A DNA stretch of 64,000 nt from Xylaria sp. FL1777 (taxonomy: Eukaryota; Ascomycota; Sordariomycetes; Xylariales; Xylariaceae), in the NCBI GenBank assembly GCA_022578965.1, contig MU400619.1:1-64000 (forward strand). The letters are read 5' to 3'. Positions 36,781 through 50,812 of this stretch are shown here, in pieces; positions within the stretch are counted from its first letter, which is position 1; each line of letters starts with the position of its first letter. The notes under the pieces were generated by a model that searched no databases, was not told where the DNA came from, and saw only the letters and a program-made list of their open reading frames with translations. The translations under genes and the position numbers were made by a program.

Positions 36781-37918
36781 TTTTCCCTGTATTTTCTATG
36801 CTTATAAATAGCTCGCTTTAGTATTACTACTAAAGCTTTATAATTTATAACTTAAATTTATATAGAAATTTATGTATAAAAAAAGAATGTTTTATTTATT
36901 AACTTAGTTAATGCTATTTTAGCAGCCCTTATATAACGGCTGCTTTTATATAGCTTACATACGTTTAGTTTTCTTTATTTTACTTTTTAATTTTACGAAA
37001 AAAGTTATAAGGTTTTTAAGTTCCTTAAAACTTTTAATGCTTAGCTATTGCTTTTATATACTTTTAATAGTGCATTAATGCACAAAATAATAAAATAACG
37101 CTTAAATCGCAAACATAATAAAAAAACGTTATGTGCTTTTCTAGTTTTAAGTAGTCTTTTAAGTTCTAAAGTGTTAGCCTATTTATTTAAAAAAAAATCA
37201 TGCTTTTTTTAATATCTGCGTTCATTTAACTTTGTTGCGTAGCTATATTAAGTATTAAAGTAAAGTAAAATAGTTAAGTAAGCTAATTAGCTTTTATAAG
37301 TTTAATTTTACGCAGTAAAAACAAAAGTATAATATTGCTTTAAATTTTGAAGTATTAGCTTTAAAAATAAAACAAAACAGCATAAAAAATAGCTAAAAGC
37401 GTTTTATATAACACTAAATAACCGTTTGCTTTAATAAACAATACGCCTAACAAAAAAAAAAGCAAAAGCTTAACTTAATAAACCTTGCTAAATAACTAGC
37501 ACAATAACAAAAGACCGGTTAGTTAGTTAGTTAAGTTAACATTATATAAAAACTTATAGTTTTTAAGCTTTTTTAAAGGCTTATAATATATAAAGCTATT
37601 TTAAGCTATTTATTTTTAACTTTGTAAAAAGAAACTATAGTATACAAAGTATTTTACAACTTAAACCCAAAAATATATATAATAGTTAAACTGCATTTAT
37701 TAGCCCTGCTTTCTAAGCTTTTGCTTAGTGCTATATATATATAGCTGTTTTCTATACAAAAGAACAAGCTAAAGTCTAAATATAAAGAAAGTATAATATA
37801 AATTATTGCTATACAAGCAGTAATTCTAGTAATAATATTCTTATAGTTAGTTAAGCCTTAGTTTAAGCCGTGTTTTAGTAGCTAAGCCATGTTTTAATGT
37901 TGTATAGTGCTATATAGT

Positions 37919-37975
37919 TAAACAAAAAAAAAAAAGAAAAAAAAAAAAAAAAAAAAAGAAAAAATAAAGCAAAGC
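37919..37975. repeat. Purine tract, poly-A with G
   Basis: Almost pure A with four G residues before TAAAGCAAAGC. Simple sequence. Confidence 0.8.
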
Positions 37976-38219
37976 AAAATAACAAAAGTAGTTTTGCTTA
38001 ATGCTTATATAATAAGCATTCTAGCATAATTACTAAAGTTATTAGCTTAAAAAATCAAAGCGTAATAACTATAATTATTAAAATAATCTAAATATATTAT
38101 ATTTAGTAAAATTACAACGTATATCTCAATTAATTAACTTGTTAATTAATTAATTAAATTCTTTTTGTACTAACATATCTTACTATATATATCTTAATGT
38201 AAAGCTTGCTACGTTTAAA

Positions 38220-38278
38220 GTATGCAAAGTAGCTAAAGCTTTATGCTTAACGTTAAAAATAATCAATTAATTAATTAA
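38220..38278. repeat. Direct repeat partner 2 (with 36622-36680)
   Basis: This is the second copy of the GTATGCAAAGTAGCTAAA repeat. It ends, like the first, in a TCAATTAATTAATTAA tract. Confidence 0.8.
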
Positions 38279-38465
38279 GCTTTTTTTGTTATTATATAAT
38301 GCTGTTTATTTTTTTATTTCCTATTAATCATTTAATTTTAAACTACATATAAAAAATAGTAGCTATATTTAACATAATTAAATAAAAACATGCTATATTT
38401 ACTTTTAAGTATTTGCTTTTTCTTATTAAATCATTTACTTTAAGCAAGTAAATAAGTACTTAAGT

Positions 38466-38530
38466 ACTTCTTTTTTCCTTTTTTTTTTCTTTTTTTTTCT
38501 TTTCTTTTTTTTTTTCCTTTTCTTATATTA
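38466..38530. repeat. Polypyrimidine tract
   Basis: About 60 bp of T with scattered C on the plus strand. Similar shorter tracts occur at 5585-5630 and 50133-50184. Confidence 0.85.
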
Positions 38531-39559
38531 TTATTTTTTTCTACCTTTTTACTTAAGTTTAGCTGCTTTTTATTACTTTAATTCTCTTTTATTAAAACAA
38601 CACCCTAGTTTTAGCACGCTTTTTGTACTACAAAACTTTTTTTTAAGCCGTAATTTAAAAAGTAATATATTGCTGCCTTATTGCTAACAATTATCATTTC
38701 GTATAATAAATGCTAACTAAAAGCATTTTATAACTTTTAGCTAAGTTTTTAAGTTTTTACTTAAAAAGCTAGCAGCTTTTAAAAGCAATACTAAAATCTT
38801 ACTTATTATATCAATTATTTTTTATTAGTACGTTTTGTTTTTTTTTATATATTATTTATTATTATGTTATTAAATATTTATTATAGCTTTTCGTAAATCT
38901 AACTTGCCTTTTTATACACTTAATGTTTATATAATTATTTTGTTTGCATACCTGCTAAAAATACTAAATAAAAGCAACATATGTTTTTCTTTATAGTTAT
39001 ATTAACTTTTAGTAAAAATTACCTCTTTACTTACCTTTATGTTTTTTTTCTTATTATACATTTTACTTTATATGCTTACTTAAATAACTAAGTACCTATA
39101 ACACATTAAAACGCATAGTTTTTTATTTTTTTTACATTTTTTTGTAGCATTACTAACTTTAGTATTTTTAAGTAAGCTATATTAATTATAACTGTTTATT
39201 TATTTTCACGTTTTTGCCTTATGCTATATATTGTTTAGTATTTTATATTGTTACCTGTATATATGTAGTACGTTATGTTAAACAAGCGCTTTTAGTTCTT
39301 TAACTAGTAGTTTTTTATTAAGCATAGCACTATTAGCAGCTTTTTTTTGTTATTTTACAACTAGTATTAAAACGTTTTCTGCCTAATATAATTAGCAGTT
39401 TTAAGTTATTTAAATAACTGCTATAAAAACGCAGCTGCTATTTGCAAAGTAATTATGCAGCTAAAAAAAAGTAAGTATTTTGCATTAAATAAATTAATAA
39501 CTACGTTTAGTACATAGTTTTATAGTTTTAATATTAATAGTAACTATAATTTACTGTTA

Positions 39560-41329
39560 TGCTTATTTCTTTAAATTATTAAAAGTTATAAATGTTTTAA
39601 GTGCTACTACTTTATTATAAGCAAAAGCAGCATTTAATCTTACGTTAAAAAAAAGTATTTTAGCTATAAGCGTTGTTATAAACCTGCTATTATATAAGCT
39701 TTTAAGTCCAGAAAAATAGTTAAGTATACGTAAGTTTTAAAGCATAACCCGCAAATATAGTTGCTTAGCTTTATTTTTGCCCGCTTTTTAAAGCAAAACA
39801 TATTGTTATATATAAATAAGGTTGCTAAAGCTTATAGTTTAGCTAAACTAAACAAATTTCTTAAAGCTCTTAAGTTTAACGTTTATTTATAAAACTTTAA
39901 AGTAAAAACCCTTATTAATATAATAAAAGCAAACATTTATAACTATATTATTAATAATATAATTGCTTACTTTTTGCGTATTGCTTTTTATACAAAAAGT
40001 TATTTTGCTATTAAAAGCTACTTAGTAGTTAAGTAACTAAATTGTTACAAAAATTATAATTCTTTGTTTATTTTTTTTAACTATAATATTAAAGCTAAAA
40101 GTATTTCGAACTATATATAAACATAAAAGCAACTCTTGTAATACTTAGCTTACTTGCTAAACTAGTTATTTTTTTTAAACAGTTTTTTTAAGCATAGCTT
40201 TTTTGCTTTTATAAATAATACGCAAGCTATTACGCTTAGCTATGCTATAAAAGCTAACTAGCCTTAGTTAAGCTTTTACAAAAAAAACAACATTGTTTTT
40301 AGCTTAGTTAACTTAGTTATATACTACGAGCTTTATAATAACGTTTTTAAAAGTGTTTTTTTGTTTGCTTTAATAGCTATAGCTATTAAAAACGATAGCT
40401 TATAGCATATAGGCGTTTTATTTCTAAACTATTTTTCTGCTATTATTAAAATCTTTTTTTATGTTTTATATAAAAACTCTAAAGCTATTAATAACTATTA
40501 GTTTAGCTAAATAAATAGTAATACGCTATACTTACTAACGTATAAATTAGTTAAGTTTTTAGCGCGTTATTTTTAATACAACTAACTTATTATTGCAGGT
40601 TTTGCTAGCTAATTTTTTTGCAACATTTTTTACGCTATTAAAGCAATAATAGCTAAGTTTATATATATAGTTAAAACCTTAGGCAGCTAAACACCTATAA
40701 CATAAATTAGCTTTATAAAAAGCGTAGCTAATTAAATTAAAAAAACTACTATTTAGCTAGCAAGCATAAAATAAACAAAAAGCAATATAGTTTTGCTTAT
40801 TACTAATAATATTAATATTAGCTGCAATAATATTTGCTACTTTATAAAGCTTTTTGTTAAACGTACTACTAATGCTTTTAAAAACCTTTTTTTAAGCGTG
40901 TTGTTTGCTTTTTTTCTAATTTCTAACTTAAAAAATATTAAAAATAATCGCAGTAATAAAGTTTTTAGCTATAGCTTTCTAAAGCATTTTTTTAATATTA
41001 CGTAAATAAATAGCATTAGCGTTTTGCTTATAAATTACCTTAATTTTATTAGCAATTTTAAAAATAAGTAGTAGCATAACATGTTTATTTTTTTTAAAAC
41101 TGCTTTTAACTATATTAAACAAAAGTTAGTTTTTCTAAAAAGGCTTAGTATTATTATTTATTTTATTAGCAAATAGCCTGCTTGTTGCACTAAGCTTATA
41201 ACAATTTGCATAACAAACATAATAAATAGCAGCCTTTATAACATATTTGTTTATAATAAACAAGTTAGCATTTATACTATTTAGCAAAAAAGCTAATAAA
41301 AAGCAAACCGCAAGTTTTTAGTTTATTGA
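39560..41329 (+). pseudogene. Long fossil coding frame, family unidentified
   Basis: The phase with codon starts congruent to 40793 runs about 590 codons to its first TGA at 41327-41329 without a frameshift. From 39671 I count about 29 TAA/TAG in 552 codons (roughly 5%), below what this base composition should give. A 70-codon stretch (40793-41005) is stop-free. Near the start a Cys-Phe-Lys-Cys pair (39596-39607) is followed about 20 residues later by another Cys. This recalls a zinc knuckle, but the Gly-His positions are not present, so I do not claim one. Gly, Asp and Trp are nearly missing, as expected after RIP-type decay. It is probably an old transposable-element gene. The strand call rests on phase continuity alone. 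Confidence 0.42.
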
Positions 41330-44189
41330 TTCTTTTTTCTTTAAGTTTTTTGCTTAATTATTACGTACGTTTTTGTTGTTCTTTCTTTTGCTTAGTTAAT
41401 TAAGTCTGTTGCTTATAATAGTATTTTTTCCTTTTTTTTCTTTTTTTCTAAAGCAGCGCTATATAAAAACAACACAACTATTTCTATAAACAAAGTTACA
41501 GCTAGCCTTACTAACATTACTTTAAGCAGCTTTAGCTAAAAAATTAACATTTAAAAATAAAAGCATATTACTATTGCTTTTAAGCGCAAATTTCTTAACA
41601 GCAAACTTATTAACAAGGTTTTAAGCTTTAAAATTGTAACTAAAGCTAACGCCTATAACAAAAAAAATAATAAAAGCATTATTGCTATTAAAAATAATAA
41701 CGTTTTTAATTACTAAGCGTTTTATTTTACTTGTATTGCTAAGCTTGTTTATTTAGTTAAGCATAATAATAATAACTTTTTTACTAAGTTTTTTAATATT
41801 TTTTTTTAGTAGTATACGCTATAGCAGCTAAGCAACAATAATAATAGTGCTTTTGCAAAATTAGCAAAGCGCAAGCATAATTTAACTAACAACAATTTAA
41901 CTTTTAAGCTTTAAGCTTATTATAAAAGCTTCTTTAAGTTAGTTCTAACTTTAAAGTTCGCAAAAACTATATTTAAGCATATTAACCTCTAGCTACAGTT
42001 TACGCAAAAAAAAATACTTAACGCTATATATAACTATGCTAACATTATTTATATAGCTAGCATTAAAAGCAGTAAGTTTATTATTTATGTGCTGCTTGCT
42101 TACGTTTAGCTTAAGTTTTGCATAATTATTATTTAGCTTACATTATTGCTTATATTTAACACTAAAAAGCATTTTAGCGCTTTTAACATTAATATTACTA
42201 TATAAAATAATAATAATCTTAGCTTAACTAAAAGCTTTATTATTTTTGTTATGCTTAAAGCTATAACTTAATACAACTAAATTAACTTTATTACAAAGTA
42301 AAAAAGCTAATACTTAATTAATTATGTTATTTTAAACAAGGCTTAAAAAGTATTGTTTGCAAAAAACTAGCAATAAAAACTTATAAATATCTTTAAGTTG
42401 CTAGCTAAAGTTTTCTTTAATTAGGTTTTCTTAATTAAAATATTTCTGCTTTTTATAAAGCAGCAGTTTATAAACGCCTTATATTTTAACCTAAATAAAA
42501 CTTGCATTATTAAAGCTTTATATATACATAATAACCTTTGCTACTAATATATTAATGCTAATAAAGAAGCTATGCTACTTTACTTAGTAAAAATAGCTAA
42601 CTAAATAAAGTTATATTTTAAGCAGCTAAACATAATTTATATTTTAACTTAAAACAAGTATTAAAGTTTAGCTTTACGTTTTAATATTTTATTTTATTAT
42701 GTTAAACTTATTAATAAATAAGCTAACTTAAACAAGTAGCTTAAATAAAGCAGGTTTATTGTTGCTACTATAGCTATAAGTCTTAGCATAAACTTTAAGC
42801 ATATTAACTTTATTATTTACATAAACGCTTTTAATTTTATTAATATGCTTTAGCAATTTAGTTAAGCTAGTTATAATAGTTATTTTAGCACAAAAATTTT
42901 GCTTGCTAAAGCTAATAAGCTTAAAGGTCTTATGCATAAATTTACTATAGCATTTTGCAAACGCTAATTTATTAGCTGTTTTTTAAATAATAACGCTAAA
43001 TGCTGCAGTTTTAGTTATATTACGTATAATAACTATGCTTTGCCCTTGCATGCTTTTTTTTCTTTTGTTAATATTACTACAATAAAAAATAACTTATTAA
43101 CCTTTTTTTTTAGCGTTATATCTATAACTCCTACTTTAGCCCCTTTTTTAACTAAGCTTTAACTTTATTATTGTTTGCTTTTGCTTTAAAACTTTTGTAG
43201 TTTTTGTAACGATTTGCTTGCTAAAAACTTTCTAGCTTAATTTACAGCTTTTTATGCCTCTTTTAGTCCGGTTTATTTACATAACTCCTTATATATACAC
43301 AAGACTAAATCATATAATGTTTTCTTGTTGCTTATTAAGCAAGCTTTGCTTTATTAAGCTAAGCTTAATAATTTTTACTACCCTGCTGTTTATTGCTTAG
43401 GTTGCTTTAATAAACTTTAGAACTTTAGTTCTTATATTTATTTTTACGCTTTTATTTAATAAAAGCATAAGCATAATAAAGCTATTACATAAAACAAAAT
43501 CCAAGCAGCAAATATTATTACTATTATTAAACAATTCAAAAATATAATAAATTATTTTATTAAGTTATACTTTTATTTGTAATATTACTTATTTAGCAAA
43601 AATAACTAGTTAGCAAAGCATTACTTAAAAAGCTATAAGCATTTTTAAAACAAATATAATTTATTTGAAAAAATTTGCTGAAGTTTTAACTTTAACTTTA
43701 GCAATAAAAGCTTAGTAACGCATTTTAGCTATTAAAAATATAAATTACCTAAAAAATAGCATAAAATTAATTTAAACTTTAACTTTAATGCTAATAGTAA
43801 TAATAATAGTAACTAGCTTGTTTAATATAATAAAAAATATGCCTATAATTTACTGTTTTAAAAAACTGCTGTTTATATGCTAAAACATTAATATATAAAC
43901 GTTAAAAAGGCAATTTGCTACCTAAGAAAACCTAACATTTTACTAAATAAAAATAATAATATATGCAGTATAAAAAGTATTAAAAAAGATACTTTAAGTA
44001 AATAAGTTTGTAAATATATTATATTAGTTAATATAACTAAGACTTTTAACCTTGTTATTTTAATCTTTTATGCTTTTTATGCGAACTTATAACATAAGTA
44101 CTATTAAGCGTTTTTTTATTATTTTATAATTAGCTATTTTATTGCTGTGTTATTATAGGCAAAGTTTTATATTATTAGCAAAATATAGC
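41330..44189. other. Decayed coding-textured DNA
   Basis: The phase of the fossil frame upstream continues with denser stops to about 42200. A minus-strand frame of 69 codons at 42728-42937 is of unclear status. Pyrimidine tracts lie near 41425-41450. No domain recognised. Confidence 0.4.
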
Positions 44190-44450
44190 TATAGTTCTTA
44201 AATGTTTTACTAAGTATAGTTATGCTATAAAAATAGCTACTTTTATAGGAAATAAGTTCAAAAATGTTGCTAAGTATAATTATGCTACAAAAATAGCTAT
44301 TTTTACAAAAAATAAGTTTAAAGATATTTTGCTAAGTATAATTATTCTAAAAAAAATAAGTTCAAAAATAATGCTAAGTTATTTTACGCAAAATAAATTC
44401 AAAGATTTTGCTAAGTATAGTTATTTTAAAAAAAATAAGTAAGTTTATTT
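44190..44450. repeat. Tandem repeat with shrinking units (62 to 37 bp)
   Basis: TAAGTATA(G/A)TTAT landmarks lie at 44211, 44271, 44333, 44375 and 44412, giving units of 60, 62, 42 and 37 bp. Long units contain GCTA(T/C)AAAAATAGCTA(C/T)TTTTA. Short ones have lost that middle part but keep AAATAAGTTCAAA. Deletion between short internal repeats is the simplest explanation. Confidence 0.85.
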
Positions 44451-44634
44451 TTGCTTTAATTATAATACTACTATGCTTTAATTTATTATATTGTTTTAAC
44501 ATTTAATTTTTATTATGTGCTAATTTATATTTAGTTTATGTACGCATTTATATATATACCTCTTAAGAAATTTTAACATGTTTTTTATTATTATTTATAG
44601 CAGTTTTTTCTACTTTAACGCACGCGCATACAAT

Positions 44635-44755
44635 TGCAATTTTTTATTTAGCAACTCAAAATCCTATATTTGTTTAAACTTATATATACAATTATAATTT
44701 TTTATCTAGCAACTTAAAATCTTATACTTGTTTAAACTTACATATATAATTAATT
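44635..44755. repeat. 58-bp direct duplication
   Basis: TTTTTTAT(T/C)TAGCAACT(C/T)AAAATC occurs with AGCAAC at 44650 and 44708. Each copy is followed by TATA(T/C)TTGTTTAAACTTA(T/C)ATATA. There are two copies. Confidence 0.88.
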
Positions 44756-44967
44756 TAACCAAGTATTAACAATTATATACGCGCCTTTATTTATACATTT
44801 TAAAAGCTAGCTTAACTTTATAATAAAACTTTTAGTTAGCTTGTAATAAGTTAATTTATATACCTATCTTATAACTCTTTTTTTTTTATTTATGTACTAA
44901 TATATTTATTAGTTTGTTAAATATGTTTAATGCTTTTACTTCTATTAATATTGTTTTTAATAAAGCC

Positions 44968-45035
44968 GCTTATAAAACAACCAAAACAACTAAAACAACT
45001 AAAATAACTAAAACAACTAAAATAAAAACTAAAAA
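44968..45035. repeat. 10-bp minisatellite
   Basis: The unit AAAACAACTA, with AAAATAACTA variants, repeats about six times. It has the same period as the array at 18071-18195 but not the same sequence on either strand. Confidence 0.88.
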
Positions 45036-48000
45036 AGCAAGTTATTTTACTAACGTTTTTATATACTTTTATTAACCTTGTTAGCAAGCTTTTTTATTTC
45101 TTTTATTTAATTTTGCTTAAGTATGCTAGCAAGTTTATTTTTTTTAACTTTAGTTTATATTAACTTTTGGGATTAAGTTTAAGGTGTGCTACTTTTCCGC
45201 CTTTTTTTCCTGCTTTCTTAAGCTTTAGCTAATATTATAAAATCTCTTCTTGCTAATATGCTTAAGTGCTTCTGTAGCTAACTTGTTGCTTTATATTTAA
45301 TATTATAAGTCCTTTGTTAAAATAATACTAAGCTTTAAAAGCAATCCTATATAAAGAATTATTAAACCCAGATTGCTTTTTTTTAGCAAAGCAAAATAAA
45401 TATGTTATCTATATATAATATAGCTATAAGCTAAATAACAAGTAAAGGTTTTTTCCTTTTTTATTTTGTTATTTCTATAAGCAGCAATAATATACAAAAT
45501 TAACGCTACGTTGTTATGTAGCAATCTTGCAAGCTAAATTAAATAGCTAATGTTTATTATGTAAATATACGCAAAAAAAACAAGTATAAAAGTAACAAAT
45601 AAGTATTATAAAAAAAAAAAAACATTTCTTTTAACTTATGCAGCATAAATTATTACAAGTGCCTATATATTAAAAACACTACTATTGCTAAAAAGCTATT
45701 TAAAAAAGCTACTAAGCAATTTGCTTATGCTATTAAAATTGTTTATAGCAAAAATAAAAGCACTAATTAAAAACTTAGCATAATAATTAATAGCAAACAG
45801 CACGTTTTGCTTAATTTCCTTTTTATAATTAATACTTTTAATCTTGCTACTATATTAAATTAATATTATAGTATAACGTTTATAAATTACATCTACATTT
45901 AATAAAAGCTAAACTATATAAGCGTTAGCTAAAGTAAATAGAATAACTAAGCTATTTAATAATTTGCTAGTTAACGTATTACACGCAAAATATTAAAATC
46001 TATTAACTAGCAGTAAAATAAAAACGTTTATAAAAATAAAATCGTTACTAAAGCAAATCCTGATAACTTTTTTGCTTTCGAAAGCTAAATATTTTCTTTT
46101 AGCCTTATATTAAACTTTTTTAAGCTTGCAAAAGCAAAAGCTTTAAACTTTAATAAAAACGCTACTATTATACCTAAAACATTGCTTAGTATTTTATAAT
46201 CCAGATTTAACAAGTTAAATGCTCTTAAGCAAAAAAATCCTTAAAAAAATACGAACTAATTTAATAAAAAATAGTAATTACTTATTGTGTTTAAGCATAC
46301 AAGCAATAATTTTATATTAAACAATTAGATTTATTACTTTTTTATATTATTTTTTGCTTTTTTGCTTTTAAGTAATCATTTTATACTAAATATTTTTTAA
46401 CTTAATAGTTGCCTTAATTTTAGTATAAACAGCTTAATAAACCCTTTAAAAATTCATATTTTATATATATGTATTCTTTTATAAATTTATATATATATGT
46501 TTACTTACTTTGCATGCATAACTTTTATATATAAACTAAGGTATATTTTTTCCTGCTTTTTTTCTGTTTTTTGCAAGTATTTCTTACTAAAATAATTTTT
46601 TACTTGCTATTTTATATATTTGCCCTTATATATTTGCTTTTGTATATTTATCTTTTTTGTTTTATTTATCCCTTTTATATATTTTTTTATCTATTTTTCC
46701 TTTTATAAGCATATGCTTATTATTAGTTATTTATTGCTTATATTTTCTTTAAATACTGTTTTTATTATATATTTATTTATTATTAATATTATTTTGCTAA
46801 TAAGTTAGCGCTATTATATTCTTATAAAATGTAGTTTTGCAAAATGTAATCTTATAAAATTATGTTTTTGCAAAACATTTTGCTTTGTTTTGCTATGCTA
46901 ATAACTTATATATAAATATAACATGTAGCAACTTTAATAAAAAGCAGCTATATAAAATCCTTAAAAGCTTTAATAACTTATTTAAGTTTTAAAGCAAAAG
47001 CACTAAAAAAACATATTTAGTAGTATATAAAAAAGCTTTTGTAAAACAAAACAAGCTTCCTGTAAGCAAAAAAATTAACAAAGTTTTTTGCGCTATTTAA
47101 GCTAACTAATATATTATAATTACTAGTAATACTAGGTTTAATAAAACTACTGTTATTTTAGCTATTATTGCTATTAATAATTTTTCTTTTTAATTTGTAG
47201 TTGCTTGCATATAGCTACGCGTTTTTTTTGCTATTGTTATTGCTAAACATGTTGCAAAGCAGCAAAATGTTTGTTTTAGCAAGAAAATTTGTTTTGCTGT
47301 TTGCTTTAAGAACTAAAGGTTTTTTAAAACCTGCTTAATATTTATAACGAACAAAATACTAGTTCGTAAATTTAATTCTAACCCTAATTTTAAAAAATAT
47401 TTTTGCGTTATTTTAAATAAAGTTTACAAAAAAACAGTAAACATGGACTTTTTGATTGCTAGGCTTAAAGTTGCTATATTAAAGCAACTAAACTTTCGCG
47501 TTATTATTAGTATATAATAGCTGTTCTTTTATTAGCACCCCTTTTTTGTTATTTACCCTTGTTATAGTGTTAGCTATAATAAACACTAGCAAATTTGCAA
47601 CATATTTTACTTTAGCAAATAATACCTCTTTTTATTTATATATTAAAAGCAATACTTTTTTTGTGTTAACTTATTAGCTTGCAACTACAGCTTTAAACTT
47701 TTATAAAATAGCTTATATATAGTTTGCGTTTATTATTAATGTTAAACCTGCGTTTTTAAGTAATTGTTTAATTTTTATGTTAAATAAAAAAAAAATCAAG
47801 TAATTAGCTGCTACTATTAAAACATATTATAAAATAGTCAAAATTTTTATTTTATATGCTAGCTTATTAGCAAATTAACAGCAGTTAATTTATTTGCTTA
47901 AAAATTCTACTAAGTTTTAGCGTATTATTATTTTCTTGCTTATTGCTAAAGCAAGCATTACTATTAATAGTATTGTTTTTGTTATTAATAATAAGCTTTA

Positions 48001-50100
48001 GAAAACTATGTGTTAAAATCTTTAGGCTTACGTTTATTAACTCTTGCTTGGCCTTATTTTAAAAAATTTTATAAAGCAGCATTACAACTGCTATAATTAA
48101 ATAAAGCCTAATTATTACTTTTTATGCTTTACTAAAAACTTTGCTAATAACTTTATACATAAAACCGCTATTTTAGCTATTTTGCGAAAACTTATAGCTA
48201 ACGTTTACTTTAAAATTAAAGCTATAGCTTAAAACAACCCTTTATTAAGTAAAACGTTTTAATTTAACTAGCTTAATTCTTTTAGTCTAAAGCAATATAT
48301 AATAGCTCTTTAATATTTTACGGCCTTATATATTATTATATGTTGTTTATTATTGTTGTTTATTTATAGCTTATATAATTTTTTGTTATAAAGCTTATAT
48401 ATTTCTACTAAGCAATAATACTAAAAAGCTTAGCAGTGTTATTACGCTAAATAAACTTAAAGCTACTTAGTTTTTTAGCTACTTTAAGTAGTACCGTGCT
48501 ATTTTAGCTAGCTACAACTTTAGCTATAATAAAAAAGTAGCTGCTATTGCAGCTTGTTTTAAAGTTAATAATTTTATTTTTGCTATACCTAAGTTAATTA
48601 AAATAGTTATAGCTAAAGTATAACAGCATTTTGCCTTTTTAAGTTTAAATTATATATACATTTTTAACATATATTCTGCTTATATATATTTTTGCTTTAA
48701 CTTTAATGTTTTTAAAAACATAATTAAAGCGTAGTACTATTATTATTTTATAAATTATACCGCTTTTATTAATATAAATTAGCTTTATATATAGTTTAGC
48801 AACTTTTTTAAAAGATTATTTTGTTACGTTAAAAGCTTGCTATTAAATCTTTCTGCTAACCTTAACGTTAACTTTTGTAAAACACTTATTTATAAAACAC
48901 TTACTTGTAGTTTATATTTTAATATCGCTATAATTACTTATATAAGCTACTAAAACGCCTTTATTACTGTTAATTTTAATACTGTTAAATTGTTTAACTT
49001 AAGCAGCAACTTAGTTAAATAGTACTACAAATAAGTTATATATAATACATTTGTTAAGTTTGCTAGCAAGCTATATTTTACTATTTATACTATTGTTAAA
49101 CTAGAGTAAATAAAGGTATAAACTTTTTTAGTTTTTTATAGTTTTTATGCTTACTTTAAAGTAAAATTTACTATATTTTTAACTTAATAATTTAGCTTGC
49201 AAGCTTAAATCCAATAATATTTTGCAGCTTAAAATTGCTAAAGCTTTTCATTTTACAAGTTAAGTATTTAGCATACTATTCTTAGCCTTTAAGCTATTCT
49301 TTTATAAAAAAAATCCATAACTATTACATTTAGTTATGTTATTTATAAAAGAAATTTTATAACTTATATATATAGCATATTATTTTTTGCCTCTAGGCAA
49401 TTTTTTTATTTAAATAAAAAATAAAAGAATAACCCTTATACGTAAATATAATGTTGCAACATTTTTTATATTGCTGTAATGTCTTATTACAAGTAGCTTT
49501 AAGCAATACTTTTTATGTAGCATGTTTTAATTTTGCTATAATAAAGTTATATTATTAGTAGTAATGTTAAACTACTATGTTAAGTATTATTAAAAGTATA
49601 TTATTAAAATAATAAATATTGTTTTTTTAGTTATTTTAAATATATTTATTTGCTACTATACTTTTCTTTATACTTTATAAGGTAACGTTAAATTAAAGTA
49701 GATATTTTTGCTAAAACAGTAAATATAACTGCTAAGTTAAGTAATCTTTAGTTAGTTAGCTGTGCATACTACAAGTAATAATAATAAATATAATTAGCAA
49801 AACTATATAATTAAAAGCATAGCATAAATTTTGTTAAAAGTATTTATAATGCTTAAATTACTTTGTTAATAATGTTAAGTTTTTTTAAACTAACAATAGC
49901 TGTTGTTTTATATTTATATCTTTAAATATAAAGCTTTATGTTAGCATATATACTGTATTGCAAACTTAGTATAAAGTTATTTTGTATAGCTAAACATTAT
50001 ATATAAATTTCCATAAAGCAAACTTTTTTTTTTTTTTTGTATTTTAACTTAAAATATTTTTATTTGTTATAAATTATTATAGCTGCTTTATTACTTTTTT
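45036..50100. other. AT-rich DNA, no supported gene
   Basis: This is five kilobases of decayed sequence. Some parts (46950-48600) have coding-like GCT/AGC texture. The plus frame at 46620-46808 is Phe/Ile/Leu/Tyr-only and compositional. The minus frame at 50224-50436 (70 codons) is Asn/Lys/Thr-rich with no domain. Confidence 0.5.
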
Positions 50101-50132
50101 TATTTTGTAAGATCTTTTATTTGGAGTTTATT

Positions 50133-50184
50133 TGTTTTTTTTCTTTTTGTTTTTTCTTTTTTTTTCTTTTTGTTTTTTTTTTTA
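50133..50184. repeat. T-rich tract with TTTTTC/TTTTTG units
   Basis: About 50 bp of T interrupted at near-regular intervals by single C or G. Confidence 0.8.
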
Positions 50185-50812
50185 ATGCTTTATAGCTTTG
50201 TGTTAAGCTTGCTAGGTTAAACGTTATAATTTGTTACTTTTGAAAACATGTTTTGCTAAACTGTTTTTTTTTGTAATATTTTTTTGTAAGTTATTTAAAA
50301 CGTTAAACGTGCTTAAATAAGTTATAATATTATTAGCTAAATTAGCAAACGTACATTTTTGCTTTTTGTTTGCAAAAATGCAGTTTTTGTATGTACTTGT
50401 ATTACTAATAGTAAAAAAACAGCAAAAAAAAAACAAATAAACGCTAAAGCGTTTAGTATGCTTTGTGTTCTTTAGTAGTGTTTTGCATTTCTAGTAAAGC
50501 ATGGCGTTTTAAGACCTAAAAAGCTAAGTAATAAGCTTTATAGCATAATATTTTTGCTGTATAATCTTTAAAAAATACTTTTTCTAAGGGCTACTTTAAA
50601 AAGCTTTAATATAAAAAAGCTTCGCTTTTTTTAGTAAATCTAAGTTTAATTTTTTTTTAATTATATTGTTAATAGGCAAAAAATTAAAGCATTTTAAATT
50701 TAGCTTTTATTTAACGTATATACTAAAAACTATGCTACTTAAGATTTTGATTTTTATGTTAAATATAAACTAAAGTTTCTAAGTTAATATAGTTATTTTA
50801 ATATATAAAAAT

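Noticed and set aside
39596..39690. Gag-type zinc knuckle at the start of the long fossil frame
   Set aside because: Cys-X2-Cys is present, but the Gly-His positions and the fourth Cys do not line up, and RIP-type changes cannot turn Gly-His into the Ile-Ile seen there.
46620..46808. Small hydrophobic membrane protein
   Set aside because: The frame is made only of T/A-rich codons for Phe, Ile, Leu and Tyr, as any T-rich tract would give. There is no supporting context.
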